A stretch of 64,000 nucleotides of DNA from Helianthus annuus (Eukaryota > Streptophyta > Magnoliopsida > Asterales > Asteraceae): NCBI RefSeq assembly GCF_002127325.2, contig NC_035441.2, forward strand, positions 152,983,122-153,047,121, given 5' to 3'. Below are positions 1 to 10,643 of the stretch, in pieces. The notes under the pieces were generated by a model that worked only from the letters and a program-made list of their open reading frames with translations, ran no database searches and was not told where the DNA came from. Within the stretch, counting starts at the first letter, position 1; every line of letters starts with the position of its first letter. Made by a program: the position numbers and the translations under genes.

Positions 1-115
1 TGTTGGCCAAGTCAAACTAGGAGGATAGATGACTTGGTCAACTTACAGACTAACTTTGGACATCGTTTATATACAGACCGAATACAGACAAAGTACAGAC
101 ACAAGTGCACCAACA
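1..115 (-). mobile_element. Terminal fragment of a copia-family LTR
   Basis: The sequence up to 115 closely matches the end of the complete LTRs at 42578-43195 and 53189-53808: CAACTTACAGAC, then CATCGTTTATATACAGACCG, and a final GTGCACCAACA. The start lies outside the window. What follows 115 does not match the internal sequence beside the 3' LTRs, so this is probably the outer edge of a 5' LTR (element on the - strand) or of a solo LTR. Confidence 0.75.
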
Positions 116-396
116 GGAATCCCACTAGTGTGATACATTCTTGAAGGGGCGAACTCATCATAAATTTTGTCACTAATATTGTGATTTTGTTACCAAGCCC
201 ATTTGGTCAGTAGTAGCCGTATGACTTTCCTTATGGGAGGTTATGGGGGCCTGTCACATTTTTCCGGTTGAGCCTGGTTTCCAGTTGTCGGTTTCCTCCT
301 GGGTGGGTTGGCCGGGTCACCACGTTTTGTTCTTTGGATGAAAGAGTGATCTATTTGTAAGGGTAATCCCGAATGTCCAAGGTCTTTGCCATTCAA

Positions 397-400
<4 letters not shown>
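116..400. other. Intergenic, no gene seen
   Basis: No long open frame, terminal repeat or recognisable domain was found. It is the original flank between the LTR remnant and the TA microsatellite. Confidence 0.6.

Positions 401-473
<73 letters not shown>
401..473. repeat. (TA)n microsatellite, left docking tract
   Basis: Uninterrupted TA dinucleotides. It directly abuts the left inverted repeat of the Ulp1-carrying element, and equivalent TA tracts separate the next three elements. Confidence 0.95.
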
Positions 474-475
<2 letters not shown>

Positions 476-745
476 GGATTTAGAGAGAACGACTAAAAGT
501 GTGAGAATGGTGAGAACGATTAGGAACCGTCAGATCAAAACAATCTATGGACTACATGACGCGGTGGCAATTTCGTAAATAACATCACTTTTATTAGTGT
601 GGCGCGCTTCCATAAGGGCAAAAAGGTAAATGTCCATATACAAAACACATCAAAGCCTGACCGAAACATATATACTTCCTAGAAAAAGCTCCCTAAAACC
701 AACGTAAAACGCGAAAACCCTAGAAAACGCGAAACAACAAAAACT

Positions 746-3700
746 ATGGCGTCGAAAGATCAAACCAGATCTAGAGGAAAAAAACACAGTGAGTTAACTT
801 CGATTTACGTTGTGCTAGTTTATGCTGCTTTTGGCGTTCTAATTTTAATAAAAATTTGCAGTTTCTACAAGGGGGGAAGGGGAAGGGTCACCTGCTCCAA
901 AACGCCAAAAAACGAACGAGAAACGAAAGAAGACCACAAGAGGACATGGTACAAAAATGTTACTTTTCGTGATGTAAAAATACACTTTCATACTTTGTTG
1001 CCAAAACGCCAAAATATGTATCGTTTGTTACTAAAGGCCACAACACATGAATCCTGTCATAGCTTTGTTAGTAAACGCCAAAAAATGTATGGATTCTGTT
1101 ATAAACGCCAGTTAACTGTTATTGAGTTGTTCAACATCTATAATCTCTTATTGATTTATAAAACGCCATAAATGTATCATAGTTATGTTAAATTATACTA
1201 TTAAAACGCCATAAAATAAAGCGCCATGAAATCATTTTTTATAGGCGAAGAGAGGTTAAGATTGAGAATAAATGTGCATACTGGAAAGGCCCAAAACGCC
1301 AATAAGAGAAAGGCATTAAGTCAGAATGTGGAGGTTGAGGAAGAACCATATCATGAGTTCAGTGGGGCTAGGATCTTGTCAAGAGTAAAACCTACAAACA
1401 TAACTGGTTGGTTTATGAATCTAAACGAAAACCAAAGAAAGACAGTACACCAAATGGGGTTTGGTGCTATACTAAAGTTGAAAATAGGCATCGTACCGAC
1501 AATGCTTGCGTACTGGTTGGTTGAAAATTATAATGAAAAGATAAACACCCTAAACGTTGGCAACCATACCATACATACAAATGAAGAATTGGTAAACTCT
1601 TTAACGGGTATACCAAATGGAAGGGTGCCCGTGAACATGAAAAAAAGACCAATAGCTAAAGACCACGTGGTGGCTGGAAAGCACAGTTCCGAGGGGCTGA
1701 GTGGAAAGCACAGTTCCGAGGGTTGGGCTGGGTTAACAGACCAAGTGTGAGGATATACTTTGATAATGTTTTGCCTATGATGCATGGCTTTGGGAGAAAC
1801 GTCTGCCTAAATTTCCTTGTAGCATTCTTCACTATAATGGGGGCATGCAACTGACAATGCAGTCATCAACAAACAATTCTTGCACAATGTTACACCAGAC
1901 GTTCAAATAAACCAAATGAACTGGTGTGGTTATATCATCCAATGCTTGCAACACGCCAAAACTGCATGGGCTCCCAAAAAGCATTACACAGGGCCACTGA
2001 TCATACTTGCGGTAAGAATAAAATTTCACTGTTCATTTGTGTGTCATTAAAACGCCAAAAAATATCTGTCATTTGAAAATCTATTTTGTTACAGCTTGCC
2101 TTGGTGAACGATGCTTGCAATATGAAAAAATGGGACCGAAAAGAAGGATACCCAATTAAGTGGGTTACAACAGAAACTCTTGACTTATTTGAGAGTGCAA
2201 TGGCAAAACACCTTGTGGGCAATGAAGTAAAAAGGAAAACAGTCAAAAAAGGTAAAGGAAGCAAGCCCCAAAAAACAAGAAAAATGCAGATTGTTGTTCA
2301 TGATGAAGATGATGGTGATGATGTTGAGAATGAAGATGAAGATGATGTTCACAAGGTCGATGAGCATGATGATGAGTTTGATGATGGTTTTGATCATGAT
2401 GATCATTATAACTATGAGGTGCAAAACGCAATGATGATGAAGAGGCTTCACTTCAAAGGATGGTGAATGAGGATATAGAAAGCCAGGAAACGATGTTTGA
2501 AGTTTCTGCATCAGGAAACCATGCTCTTATCAGAGGAGTAACACAGTATAACAACATTTTTGCTGATGAAGAAGAACAAAACAAAGAACCTGAAGAGGTA
2601 TGTTGTTCAAATAATAAATTAAAAAAAAAACAAAAAACACTATGATAAACAAAATCCTTTTATTTAATATAACCGGAAATGGCTGATAAATTGGATGGAG
2701 CATACAAAGAATTAGAAGACTGTTACAATAAAATGAGCGCATTGTTAAAACAGTCAAAGACTGAATACCCAAACAGCCTCCTGGTACACATTAAATACTC
2801 ACAATGTATGACATTGTTGGAGAACATCTCAAAATTTGTTGATGAAAACGCCAAAGAAATGCCAGCTGAAACAGAAGAAGATACATAAGAAACTGAGGAT
2901 GAAAATGAGGTGGTACTAGGAGATGAAAATGAACAAGAAGGGGAAACGGAGATGGCTGAAAAAGAAAACGCCATTAAAGAGCAAACAATTCATGAAAATG
3001 CCAAAGAATTTGAAAATGAAGAACAAGGAGAGGAAGGATGTGAAAATGAAGAAGAAAGGGAGAAGGAGATGGCTGGAATTGAAAACGCCATTGAAGTGGA
3101 AACAGTTGATGAAAACGCCATGCAAGTGGAAATAGTTCATGAAAATGCCATTGAAGATGAAAATGAAGGAAAAGGAAAAGAAGAAGGAGAAGGAAAAGGA
3201 AAAGGGGAAGGAGAAGAAGAAGAGGAATGGGAGTGGGAAGGGAATGGTGAAGGGGATGTAGAAAGAGAAGGAAAAGGAGAAAGAGAAGAGGAAGGGGAAG
3301 GAGAAAGACAAGAAGAAGGGGATACAAGAGATGTGGCAATAGAACAAAACGCCGAACCCTCGACTGCTACAACAGCCCCCATATATGATGATGAAGAGGA
3401 TACTATATCATCAGATGAAGATGTAAACGAAAATGATATTGAGAGGTGGAGTTGTGATTTCAAGACACTTGAATATCACATTTCAAGATACAATGGGAAA
3501 AAAATAATTAAGAGGAATATTGCTGAGATTTTGGAGCTGCCAGGACAAGATCTAAAACAAATGATTGATATTAAAGAAGGTCTTGACAATTCAAAGATGG
3601 TGGATGAAGCAATTAAAGTAATAAAAAAATATCTGCAACCTGCTGAAGAGACCCCAAAAATGCATGTATTTGATAAGGCACCAAACATCGCAACGACAGA

Positions 3701-5553
3701 AACACAAGACAGTCAGGCATTCAACACTGAAAAAGAAAAAACTGAAGGGGAGATGGTAAACAAAAGTGTTGACCAACAAGGAGCAGTGTTTGATAAAATG
3801 CCATATAAACAACCACCAACTACATCTGCGAAAAACCTCTTGAAAATTTTTGAAGAGAAATAGACACCCAATAAACCCCAGGATGAAAACACCATCAACA
3901 CATCACCACCAAAAACGCCAAACATGTCAGATGTGCAAGAGAAAGGTGATGAGGACAACACTCCAGACATCACAAAGCTGATGCAAGAAAATAAAATTTT
4001 AAACCCTGAAGAGTTGCCTGGTGATGAAAAAGCTGATAAAGATGAAGAAGAAGATAAAAATATAAAAAAAGAATGTGGCTAAAGAGGAGAAGAGAGATAA
4101 AAAATTGAGCAAGACATGTTTGTCACCTTATCTAAGGAGGCAAGTGGTAATACATGAAAAAAGGACAAACCCTGAAAATACACTTTGCACATACATCTTC
4201 ACTGGAATCGACGATTATGAGTATGTACACTTCTCTTAAAATAAAACGCCAAACTTTCCATTCATAACGTTTACTTGAGAATATGCATGCAAAAACAATC
4301 AAAACGCCATGTATTAAAATAGAATGAGTTTATATTACTAAAATGGCAAATGATGTTTTTTTTAGAACTGAGCTGTTCAAGATGGGAGAACAGCTCAAAA
4401 TAAAATGCCAAACTATCCATCCATAATGTTTACTGGATAATATGTATGCAAAAACAATCAAAACGCCATGTATTATAATAGAATGAGTTTGTATAACTAA
4501 AACGCCAAATGATTTTTTTTAGAACTGAGCTGTTCAAGATGGGAGAAAAGTTTCTCATGAGTGTGATCTGTGAGAGCATGAAACCAGGATTTCAAGCACA
4601 CGTCTCAATTATTCAAAGTTGGGCACATATCCTGAACTACGAAGAAAGATACAAGGCTCATGAATCACCCTCAAGGTTATTCTGCACAGAAATAGTGCTG
4701 GTAACTCTTTTGCTATATATATTTGATAAAATTATAATAGGACATTGTTTTGTTGTTTAATTATGTGGTACTCAATATTACAGAATACTCCGGCATACTA
4801 CGAAACGACAACAGAAGATGCACGAAACAATGAATTCAACAGAAACATGGAACCTGTTCTGAAAAACACACGTTTCAAAGGAGACAAGAAACATAAAACC
4901 ATCAAGGATTATGAACTGGTCTTCGTGCCAATAATCTGGGAAAGACATTTCTATGTTGTCTGTTTCAACATGAAACACAAAAGAGTTGATGTATTGGACA
5001 ACCGCGGTGTAGGGGATAACGTCAGCATCAAAAAAAAGTATGAAGGATGCGTGGAAAAATTGGTAAGTATCTTAAAAACTTTGAATATAGAAACTATGTT
5101 GACACAACGCCAAACTAATATATGCAAAAAAAAATGTGAAAACTGTAGCACGGAGCTTTTGCAAACTACTTGCGTATTAAAAATCACCCAAAGCATAAGA
5201 TCATGAGCAAGGCGAAGGTTGTCAGACAAAAGATGGATTGGAGGACAAAGTCTAACGTCATCGACTGTGGGATTTTTGCAATGAGGCATATGGAAACATA
5301 CATGGGGGATATAGCTAGTTGGAAAATTGGTTTGGCAACAGAAGATGCCCCAAATCAACTCCAACAAAGAGAGCTAAATGAACTAAGGGTAAAATACATT
5401 GGAAAAATCCTGTTTCATAGCAAAAATGAAAACATAAAACTACTGACAAGTTCTCTAAATACATTCATGGCTTTAGGGGGAGAAAAAATACGTAAGTTGT
5501 TTGACAAAGCAGACGAGAGAATAGCAAAACGAATGTTAGAATATGTAGATTAG
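746..5553 (+). pseudogene. Ulp1/SENP-like C48 cysteine protease gene, decayed, multi-exon
   Basis: The N-terminal part (about 1226-2011) encodes a segment with SRVKPTNITGWFMNLN and MGFGAILKL, the type of domain found at the front of transposon-borne plant Ulp1 proteins. An intron at 2012-2094 has GTAAGA and ACAG ends. The middle is acidic and Glu-rich (about 2280-3860), with DE repeats and several ENA tripeptides. The C-terminal catalytic domain (about 4520-5553) shows the C48 triad in order: His in ERHFYVVCFN, Asp in VDVLDNRG and Cys in NVIDCGIFAMRHME, with an intron at 5063-5148 (GTAAGT to TAG). Stops or frame changes near 1750, 2466, 2886, 3863 and 4081 break the frame, so it is probably a pseudogene unless unrecognised introns remove some of them. 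The family removes SUMO-like modifiers; function here is doubtful. The true start is uncertain (746 or 1226). Confidence 0.7.
4235..4550 (+). repeat. Tandem duplication (period about 157 bp) spanning an intron and splice acceptor
   Basis: Two consecutive copies of about 157 bp. Each ends with a T-run, AG and the exon start AGAACTGAGCTGTTCAAG (4364 and 4521). Only the second copy continues into the long open frame. Both contain the AAACGCCA-type motif. Confidence 0.85.
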
Positions 5554-6016
5554 CTAAACGCCATGTATTTTAATGTTGACTATTGAGTTTTACTCTTTAC
5601 ATTATTACATCTACATGTTTGGTTGTGTGAGTAGATTAGCAAAACGAATGTTAGAATATGTAGTAACCATTTAAAACATAAACAACATTAAAAAAGGGTT
5701 AAAAAAAATTAAATCAAGACAAGTAGAAAACACAAAAACGCCAAATCTATAGGAAATCAATAAAACGCCATTAAAACATAAACGCCATTCGTAAAAAAAT
5801 ACTTTTAAAAAAAACGACATGAAAAAACAAGCATAAAGATGAAAACGCCATATATATTTAATTATTTTTGGGCAAACGAATCATAACGCCATTGTTTAGC
5901 GGGAAGTGGACAATGACAATCGTACCCCGGCATAACAATTAGCGCTCCCTGCCACGTGTTGGGCCATGATCCGTTCTCACCGTTCTCACACTTTTCACCG
6001 TTCACTCCTGATCCCG

Positions 6017-6134
6017 ATACATACATACATACATACATACATACATACATACATACATACATACATACATACATACATACATACATACATACATACATAC
6101 ATACATACATACATACATACATACATACATACAT

Positions 6135-6183
<49 letters not shown>
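6017..6183. repeat. (TACA)n then (TA)n compound microsatellite
   Basis: About 30 ATAC units followed by about 20 TA units. It separates the Ulp1 element from the next inverted-repeat element. The long frames here (MYVC and YIHT repeats) are artefacts. Confidence 0.97.
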
Positions 6184-6186
<3 letters not shown>

Positions 6187-6566
6187 GATGGTTCAAATGA
6201 AAACCACTTTTATTGTGAAAACTCGAAAACTAACTAAAAAAAGCCTAAAAAACACACAAAATTTTTTTTTTTTTTTCAATTCTTTTTTTATAAAAATCGC
6301 TAGTTTTTATATATAAAAAAAAACTTTTTTTCAAAAAAAAAAAAAATTGTGTAGTGCACATGTGTAATAATACACATGTGTAGTACACATACATATGTGC
6401 AGTATTACACATGTGCACTACACAAAAAAAAAAAAAATTTATATTAAAAAACCTGCGAAATTTTGATTGCAAAAAAAAATTAAAAAAAAAATTTGTATGT
6501 TTTTTTGGCTTTTTTTAATTAGTTTTCGAGTTTTCACAATAACTAGTGGTTTTCATTTGAACCTTC

Positions 6567-6569
<3 letters not shown>
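6184..6569. mobile_element. 386-bp foldback MITE in TA tract
   Basis: Inverted repeats of about 60 bp: the left begins GGGGATGGTTCAAATGAAAA and the right, reverse-complemented, begins GGGGAAGGTTCAAATGAAAA. The centre is also palindromic (GTAGTGCACATGTGTAATA against TATTACACATGTGCACTAC), so the whole element can fold into one hairpin. TA tracts lie on both sides. No coding capacity. Confidence 0.9.

Positions 6570-6609
<40 letters not shown>
6570..6609. repeat. (TA)n microsatellite
   Basis: TA dinucleotides between two MITEs. Confidence 0.95.
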
Positions 6610-6612
<3 letters not shown>

Positions 6613-7456
6613 AGAGGATCATGAGAAAAATAGATATAAATGAGAAAACTAGAAAACTAACTAAAATACACTAAAAAGGAGGGGAGGGAGACTTTTAATG
6701 AAGGAGGGGACTTTTAATGAAGGAGGGGTAAAATTGGAAAAAAAAATATATAACTTTTCAAACATTTCCCATTTCTCCATACGTTATCATTTTAAAACAA
6801 AAATGGCACCATAAGATCACAAATTTTCTTATCTTTCATTCAAGTATATTCGAGCCTATTTTTTATAACATAAAAAAAGATTTATGGTGTCGTCTTGTTT
6901 TCAACACTATTATTATAGTAGTGCACATGTGCAATATAACATGTATTACAATTGCATTACATGCTTAAAATTAGCTTTTTGAGTCTAGTTTAGCTTTTAG
7001 GGTTAGTTTTTTTTGGAGGTTTAGGATTAGGATTAGGTTTTTGGGTGTGGGAGGAGGGGGGTTTAGGTTTTTTTTTTTTTTTTTGGGGGAGGGTGGGATG
7101 GGGTGGGGGTTTAGGTTTTTTTCGGGTTTAGTTTTAGGTTTTCGGGAGGGTGGGGGGTGGGGGGGGGTTAGGCTTTTGGTGGGAGGGTGAATTTAGGTTT
7201 TTGGGGGGTGGGGGTGGGGGGGTTTAGGTTTTTGGGGGGTGTTGGTGGGGGGTGGGTTAAGTGGTTTAGGCTTTCCGTATTAGTGCATATGTGCAGTACA
7301 ACAATTTTTTTTTTTTTTTTGAAAATTTTTTCCATACATAAAAAGTAGCGATTTTTCTTTAAAAATTTGTAAAAAAAAAAAAATTTGGTATTTTTTTAGG
7401 TTTTTTTAGTTAGTTTTTTGGTTTTCTCATTTAAACTAGTTTTCTCATGATCCATC

Positions 7457-7459
<3 letters not shown>
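6610..7459. mobile_element. 850-bp MITE in TA tract with G-rich core
   Basis: Terminal inverted repeats: the left starts GGGAGAGGATCATGAGAAAA and the right, reverse-complemented, starts GGGGATGGATCATGAGAAAA. Both continue with AAACTAGAAAACTAACTAA-like sequence. The core (about 7010-7265) is a G-run and TTTAGG-rich block. No gene. The ends resemble those of the neighbouring 386-bp MITE. Confidence 0.88.

Positions 7460-7545
<86 letters not shown>
7460..7545. repeat. (TA)n microsatellite
   Basis: About 43 TA units between two elements. Confidence 0.95.
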
Positions 7546-7548
<3 letters not shown>

Positions 7549-9037
7549 TAGGGTTCGCACGGAAAGTGTGTTTTTCCTAGAAAGTCTAGGAAGCGATCTG
7601 GTCCATCCGATTGGTGTGTTTAAGGGTTGAGATTAAATCAATGGCAATCTTGTAATATTTGAGTTTAATTAATTGATTGTTTTAAATGAATAGGGGCAAT
7701 TTTGTCAATGGTCGTGTTTTAAATCAATTAGATAACCGTCAGTTCCTAAATTCAAGCGATTTTCTCTCTCTCTCTCCAAACCCATCTTGGAAACCCCAAT
7801 CCCTACCAAAAATAACTACAATCATGGAAGAAGATAACCTTAGAAACGATGGAGAGCACCAGATCAAATTAAAACACTTCACCATCTCCACCATCTCCGA
7901 GTTCATCATCACCATTCAAATATTGTTCTTATCATCTCCGTTTTCTTGACGATGTGTTTTAACAGCAAGCAAATTAATACAGCTGTGTTTTAGCAGCAAG
8001 CAGATTCATACAGTTGTGGTTTAACATCCAGATTCATACATATGTGTTTTAACAGCAAGCAGATTCATACAGTTGTGTTTTAGCATTCAGAGTCATACAG
8101 ATGTGTTTTAACAGCAAACAGATTCATACAGATGTGTTTTAACAACAAGCAGATTCATACAGATGTGTTTTAACATCCAGATTCATACAAATGTGTTTTA
8201 ACAGCAAGCAGATTCATACAGTTGTGTTTTAACAGCAAGCAGATTCATACAGATGTGTTTTAACAGCAAGCAGATTCATACAGTTGTGTTTTAACAGCAA
8301 GTAGATTCATACAGGTGTGTTTTAACATCCAGATTCATACAGATGTGTTTTAACAGCATGCAGATTCATACAAATGTGTTTTAACAGCAAGCAAATTCAT
8401 ACAGATGTGTTTTAACATCCAGATTCATACAGATGTGTTTTAACAGCAAGCAGATTCATACAGATGTGTTTTAACATCCAGATTCATACAGATGTGTTTT
8501 AACAGCAAGCAGATTCATACAGCTGTGTTTTAGCATTCAGATTAATACAGTTGTGTTTTAACAACAAACAGATTCATACAGTTGTGTTTTAACAGCAAGC
8601 AGATTCATACACTTGTGTTTTAGCATTCAGATTCATACACTTGTGTTTTAACAGCAATCAGATTCATACCCTGTTTTTTACCATCTTTATATTGTGGGAT
8701 CTATAAAAAAATTGACTTTAGCCCTGTAAACTGTTAAAACACAGCACCAAGAACATGCTGTTAAATTCCAATAATCTTCTGAACAATGGAATATGCGATG
8801 TAATGTGACATAGAATTTTAGTTAATGAACACGTTAACTTCCAGATTTGAATTCGAAAATAATAAAAATTCCGAAAATCATGGAATTTTAGTTAATGAAG
8901 ATACATTCCAAAAATAAAATTAAAATGTGAAATTACATGATAGCCCTTCTACTTAAAATCCCTCAATGACACATGTCCAATTCTTATTCCTTCCTAGACT
9001 TTCTAGGAAAAATAGACTTTCCACCCAACTCCTACTC
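7546..9037. mobile_element. 1.5-kb TIR element in TA tract
   Basis: Left end GAGTAGGGTTCGCACGGAAAG followed by TTTTTCCTAGAAAGTCTAGG; the right end reverse-complemented is GAGTAGGAGTTGGGTGGAAAG followed by TTTTTCCTAGAAAGTCTAGG. TA repeats flank both sides. The interior holds a short CT-rich stretch with an open frame (7686-7949) that may be captured host sequence (no domain recognised) and a 0.7-kb minisatellite. No transposase. Confidence 0.88.
7951..8670. repeat. 31/28-bp minisatellite
   Basis: Roughly two dozen tandem units built on GTGTTTTAACAGCAAGCAG plus ATTCATACAG (31 bp), mixed with a shorter variant in which AACATCCAG replaces the middle (28 bp). It lies wholly inside the 1.5-kb TIR element. 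Confidence 0.92.
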
Positions 9038-9236
9038 TATATATATATATACACTGTGATTTTGTCTACACTAGTTGGGTTTTTTTGTTTTGTTTTTTTT
9101 TTTTTTTTTTTTGTAATAGTTTCAGCTACCTTAAACTTACGTTGGACCATGATATCAAAAGGCACAATATGATCACGGTACTGTAGATTACAATTATACA
9201 AACCTAATTTCCATTGTCACTTAGGCTATTGAGTAC
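9038..9236. other. Short TA tract and unassigned DNA
   Basis: A short TA run (9038-9051) and a poly-T run. No feature can be supported. Confidence 0.6.
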
Positions 9237-10206
9237 ACCTGGCAAATCAGGCAAGTCGGGTTTGGTTGGGTGGCGAGTTGAAACGGGTTTGGGTTAATAC
9301 GGGTCGGGTCGGAACGGGTCGATCAAAAAAAGGGTGGGTTTGGTTCGGGTCAAAATGGGTTCGGTCAGAATGGGTTTGGGTCAGAATAGGTTTGGTTCAA
9401 AATGGGTATCGGGTCGACTTGGTTTGGAAATTTTTTCTTCTGTTAAAAAGCCTACAAACCAACTCAAAATGCTGGAATATTGTAACTGCAAGTCTACATC
9501 AGTTAATTGAGCTTCAAAGATGCAAAATCAAATAACCCAAACTCACATTTCATATAATATTGTAAAATTAAATAACTGCAACAATCAATTGAGCTTTAAA
9601 CTCATATTGTAAATGGTAAATTGATTAGAAAAAAATATTTTCAATTTCATTTAAGCAATTCAACAAACACTTGGTGAGCAAGGATGATGTGGCATAAGCA
9701 ATAAAAAATCTGCTACAAATATTAATGAAGACTACTAGAATATTAAGATCAAGTTATACCAACAAACTGAAGGAAAACTAGAGGTGTAGAACATATTTTC
9801 AAAGATGAGATTGATGTAAAGTTTCTAAATTAGATCAAAAAGTTTACCTCTAGGGTATGACATGATGTAGAAGATGATTAATTGACTATGAGTGAGATGA
9901 TTTCTGTCAGATGCTAGAATCTAGATTGAGAAGAGACGATTTCAGACTTTCAGGCATCATCTTTCATTCCTTAATCCTTCAAATGCGATTTCAAAGACCC
10001 GCTTGATTTGTTGTTTAACCTTATTTCACTCGCTCTAATTTTTCACTTGACCCGTACTGACCCGTTCCAGTCTTTTCATCTATTTCATTTTACCCATTTT
10101 AACCCATTAAAAATGTTATTAAACACAAAACAACCCAAAAACTTATTTTTATGACCCAAATGGACCCAAACTCAACTTAATGGGTTACTTTTGCCAAACC
10201 TACTTT
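9237..10206. mobile_element. hAT-like non-autonomous element, probable
   Basis: Both ends are dense in subterminal GGGTCGGGT/GGGTC-type words: forward at 9255-9420, reverse complement (GACCC, ACCCA) at 10030-10190. The outer edges carry a short inverted pair, TGGCAAA and TTTGCCA. Subterminal repeats of this kind are usual for plant hAT elements. No exact 8-bp target duplication could be found, so the borders are approximate. The middle has no gene. Confidence 0.5.
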
Positions 10207-10640
10207 TGAGTGTGGTTTCACATTGCCACATCATCCCTTTTCCTCCATTCCTATCATGGGGATGGTGTTCTCCTTCACCCTTCCATTAATGTGAGAGAGA
10301 GAGTGAGTGGGAGAGAAGGGGGGGGGGTGTTTGTTGGAGAGATGAAGAAATTTCTCCCAAATTGTAAAGTCGAATGGGTAGGGATGGTGTTCCCTTTCGG
10401 CGCCGATGCCGCATGGGAATCACCTAACCCCTTGCCAATACCACACCCCACAACTTACAAACAAAATTTCCATGTTTGATTCCAGCTCCCTTTAAAATCT
10501 TGTAATCACCCTGTGTTTATATCCTAAGACATTAAGACACAATGCTAACATGAAATATAATTATCATGAAACACAACAATATATGAACCTTTACCATAAT
10601 GCAAACCCTTGTAATAGTGCCTATAATCTAACACTTATAA
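10207..10640. other. No gene supported
   Basis: A 89-codon open frame exists at 10210-10479, but its product is compositionally odd and matches no known family. GA-rich and poly-G runs are present. Confidence 0.5.
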
Positions 10641-10643
10641 TAA

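Larger units (their letters stand above)
474..6016 (+). mobile_element. Non-autonomous Mutator-like element carrying a Ulp1-like gene
   Basis: The ends are inverted repeats of about 45 bp. The left end reads CGGGATTTAGAGAGAACG and then AAAAGTGTGAGAATGGTGAG. The right end, read on the opposite strand, begins CGGGATCAGGAGTGAACG and continues AAAAGTGTGAGAACGGTGAG. The element sits between (TA)n and (TACA)n tracts, so its target duplication cannot be resolved. It encodes no transposase; the only coding content is a decayed Ulp1-like gene. Ulp1-like genes carried by Mutator-like elements are known from the Arabidopsis Kaonashi family, hence the class assignment, though CACTA elements also carry such genes. 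The octamer AAACGCCA is scattered along the element on the + strand only. Confidence 0.7.

Noticed and set aside
2916..3463. Minus-strand Phe/Ser/Leu-rich frames
   Set aside because: They are the complement of the purine-rich acidic coding region of the Ulp1-like gene.
5862..6237. Open frames of MYVC and YIHT repeats
   Set aside because: They are translations of the (TACA)n microsatellite, open on both strands.
7686..7949. 87-codon frame in the 1.5-kb TIR element as a real gene
   Set aside because: No domain is seen and it ends at the minisatellite; at most it is captured host sequence, so it is noted only in the element's entry.
401..9051. CRISPR-like arrays or bacterial features in the tandem repeats
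   Set aside because: Introns, retrotransposons and TCP genes show plant nuclear DNA; the arrays are microsatellites and minisatellites without unique spacers.
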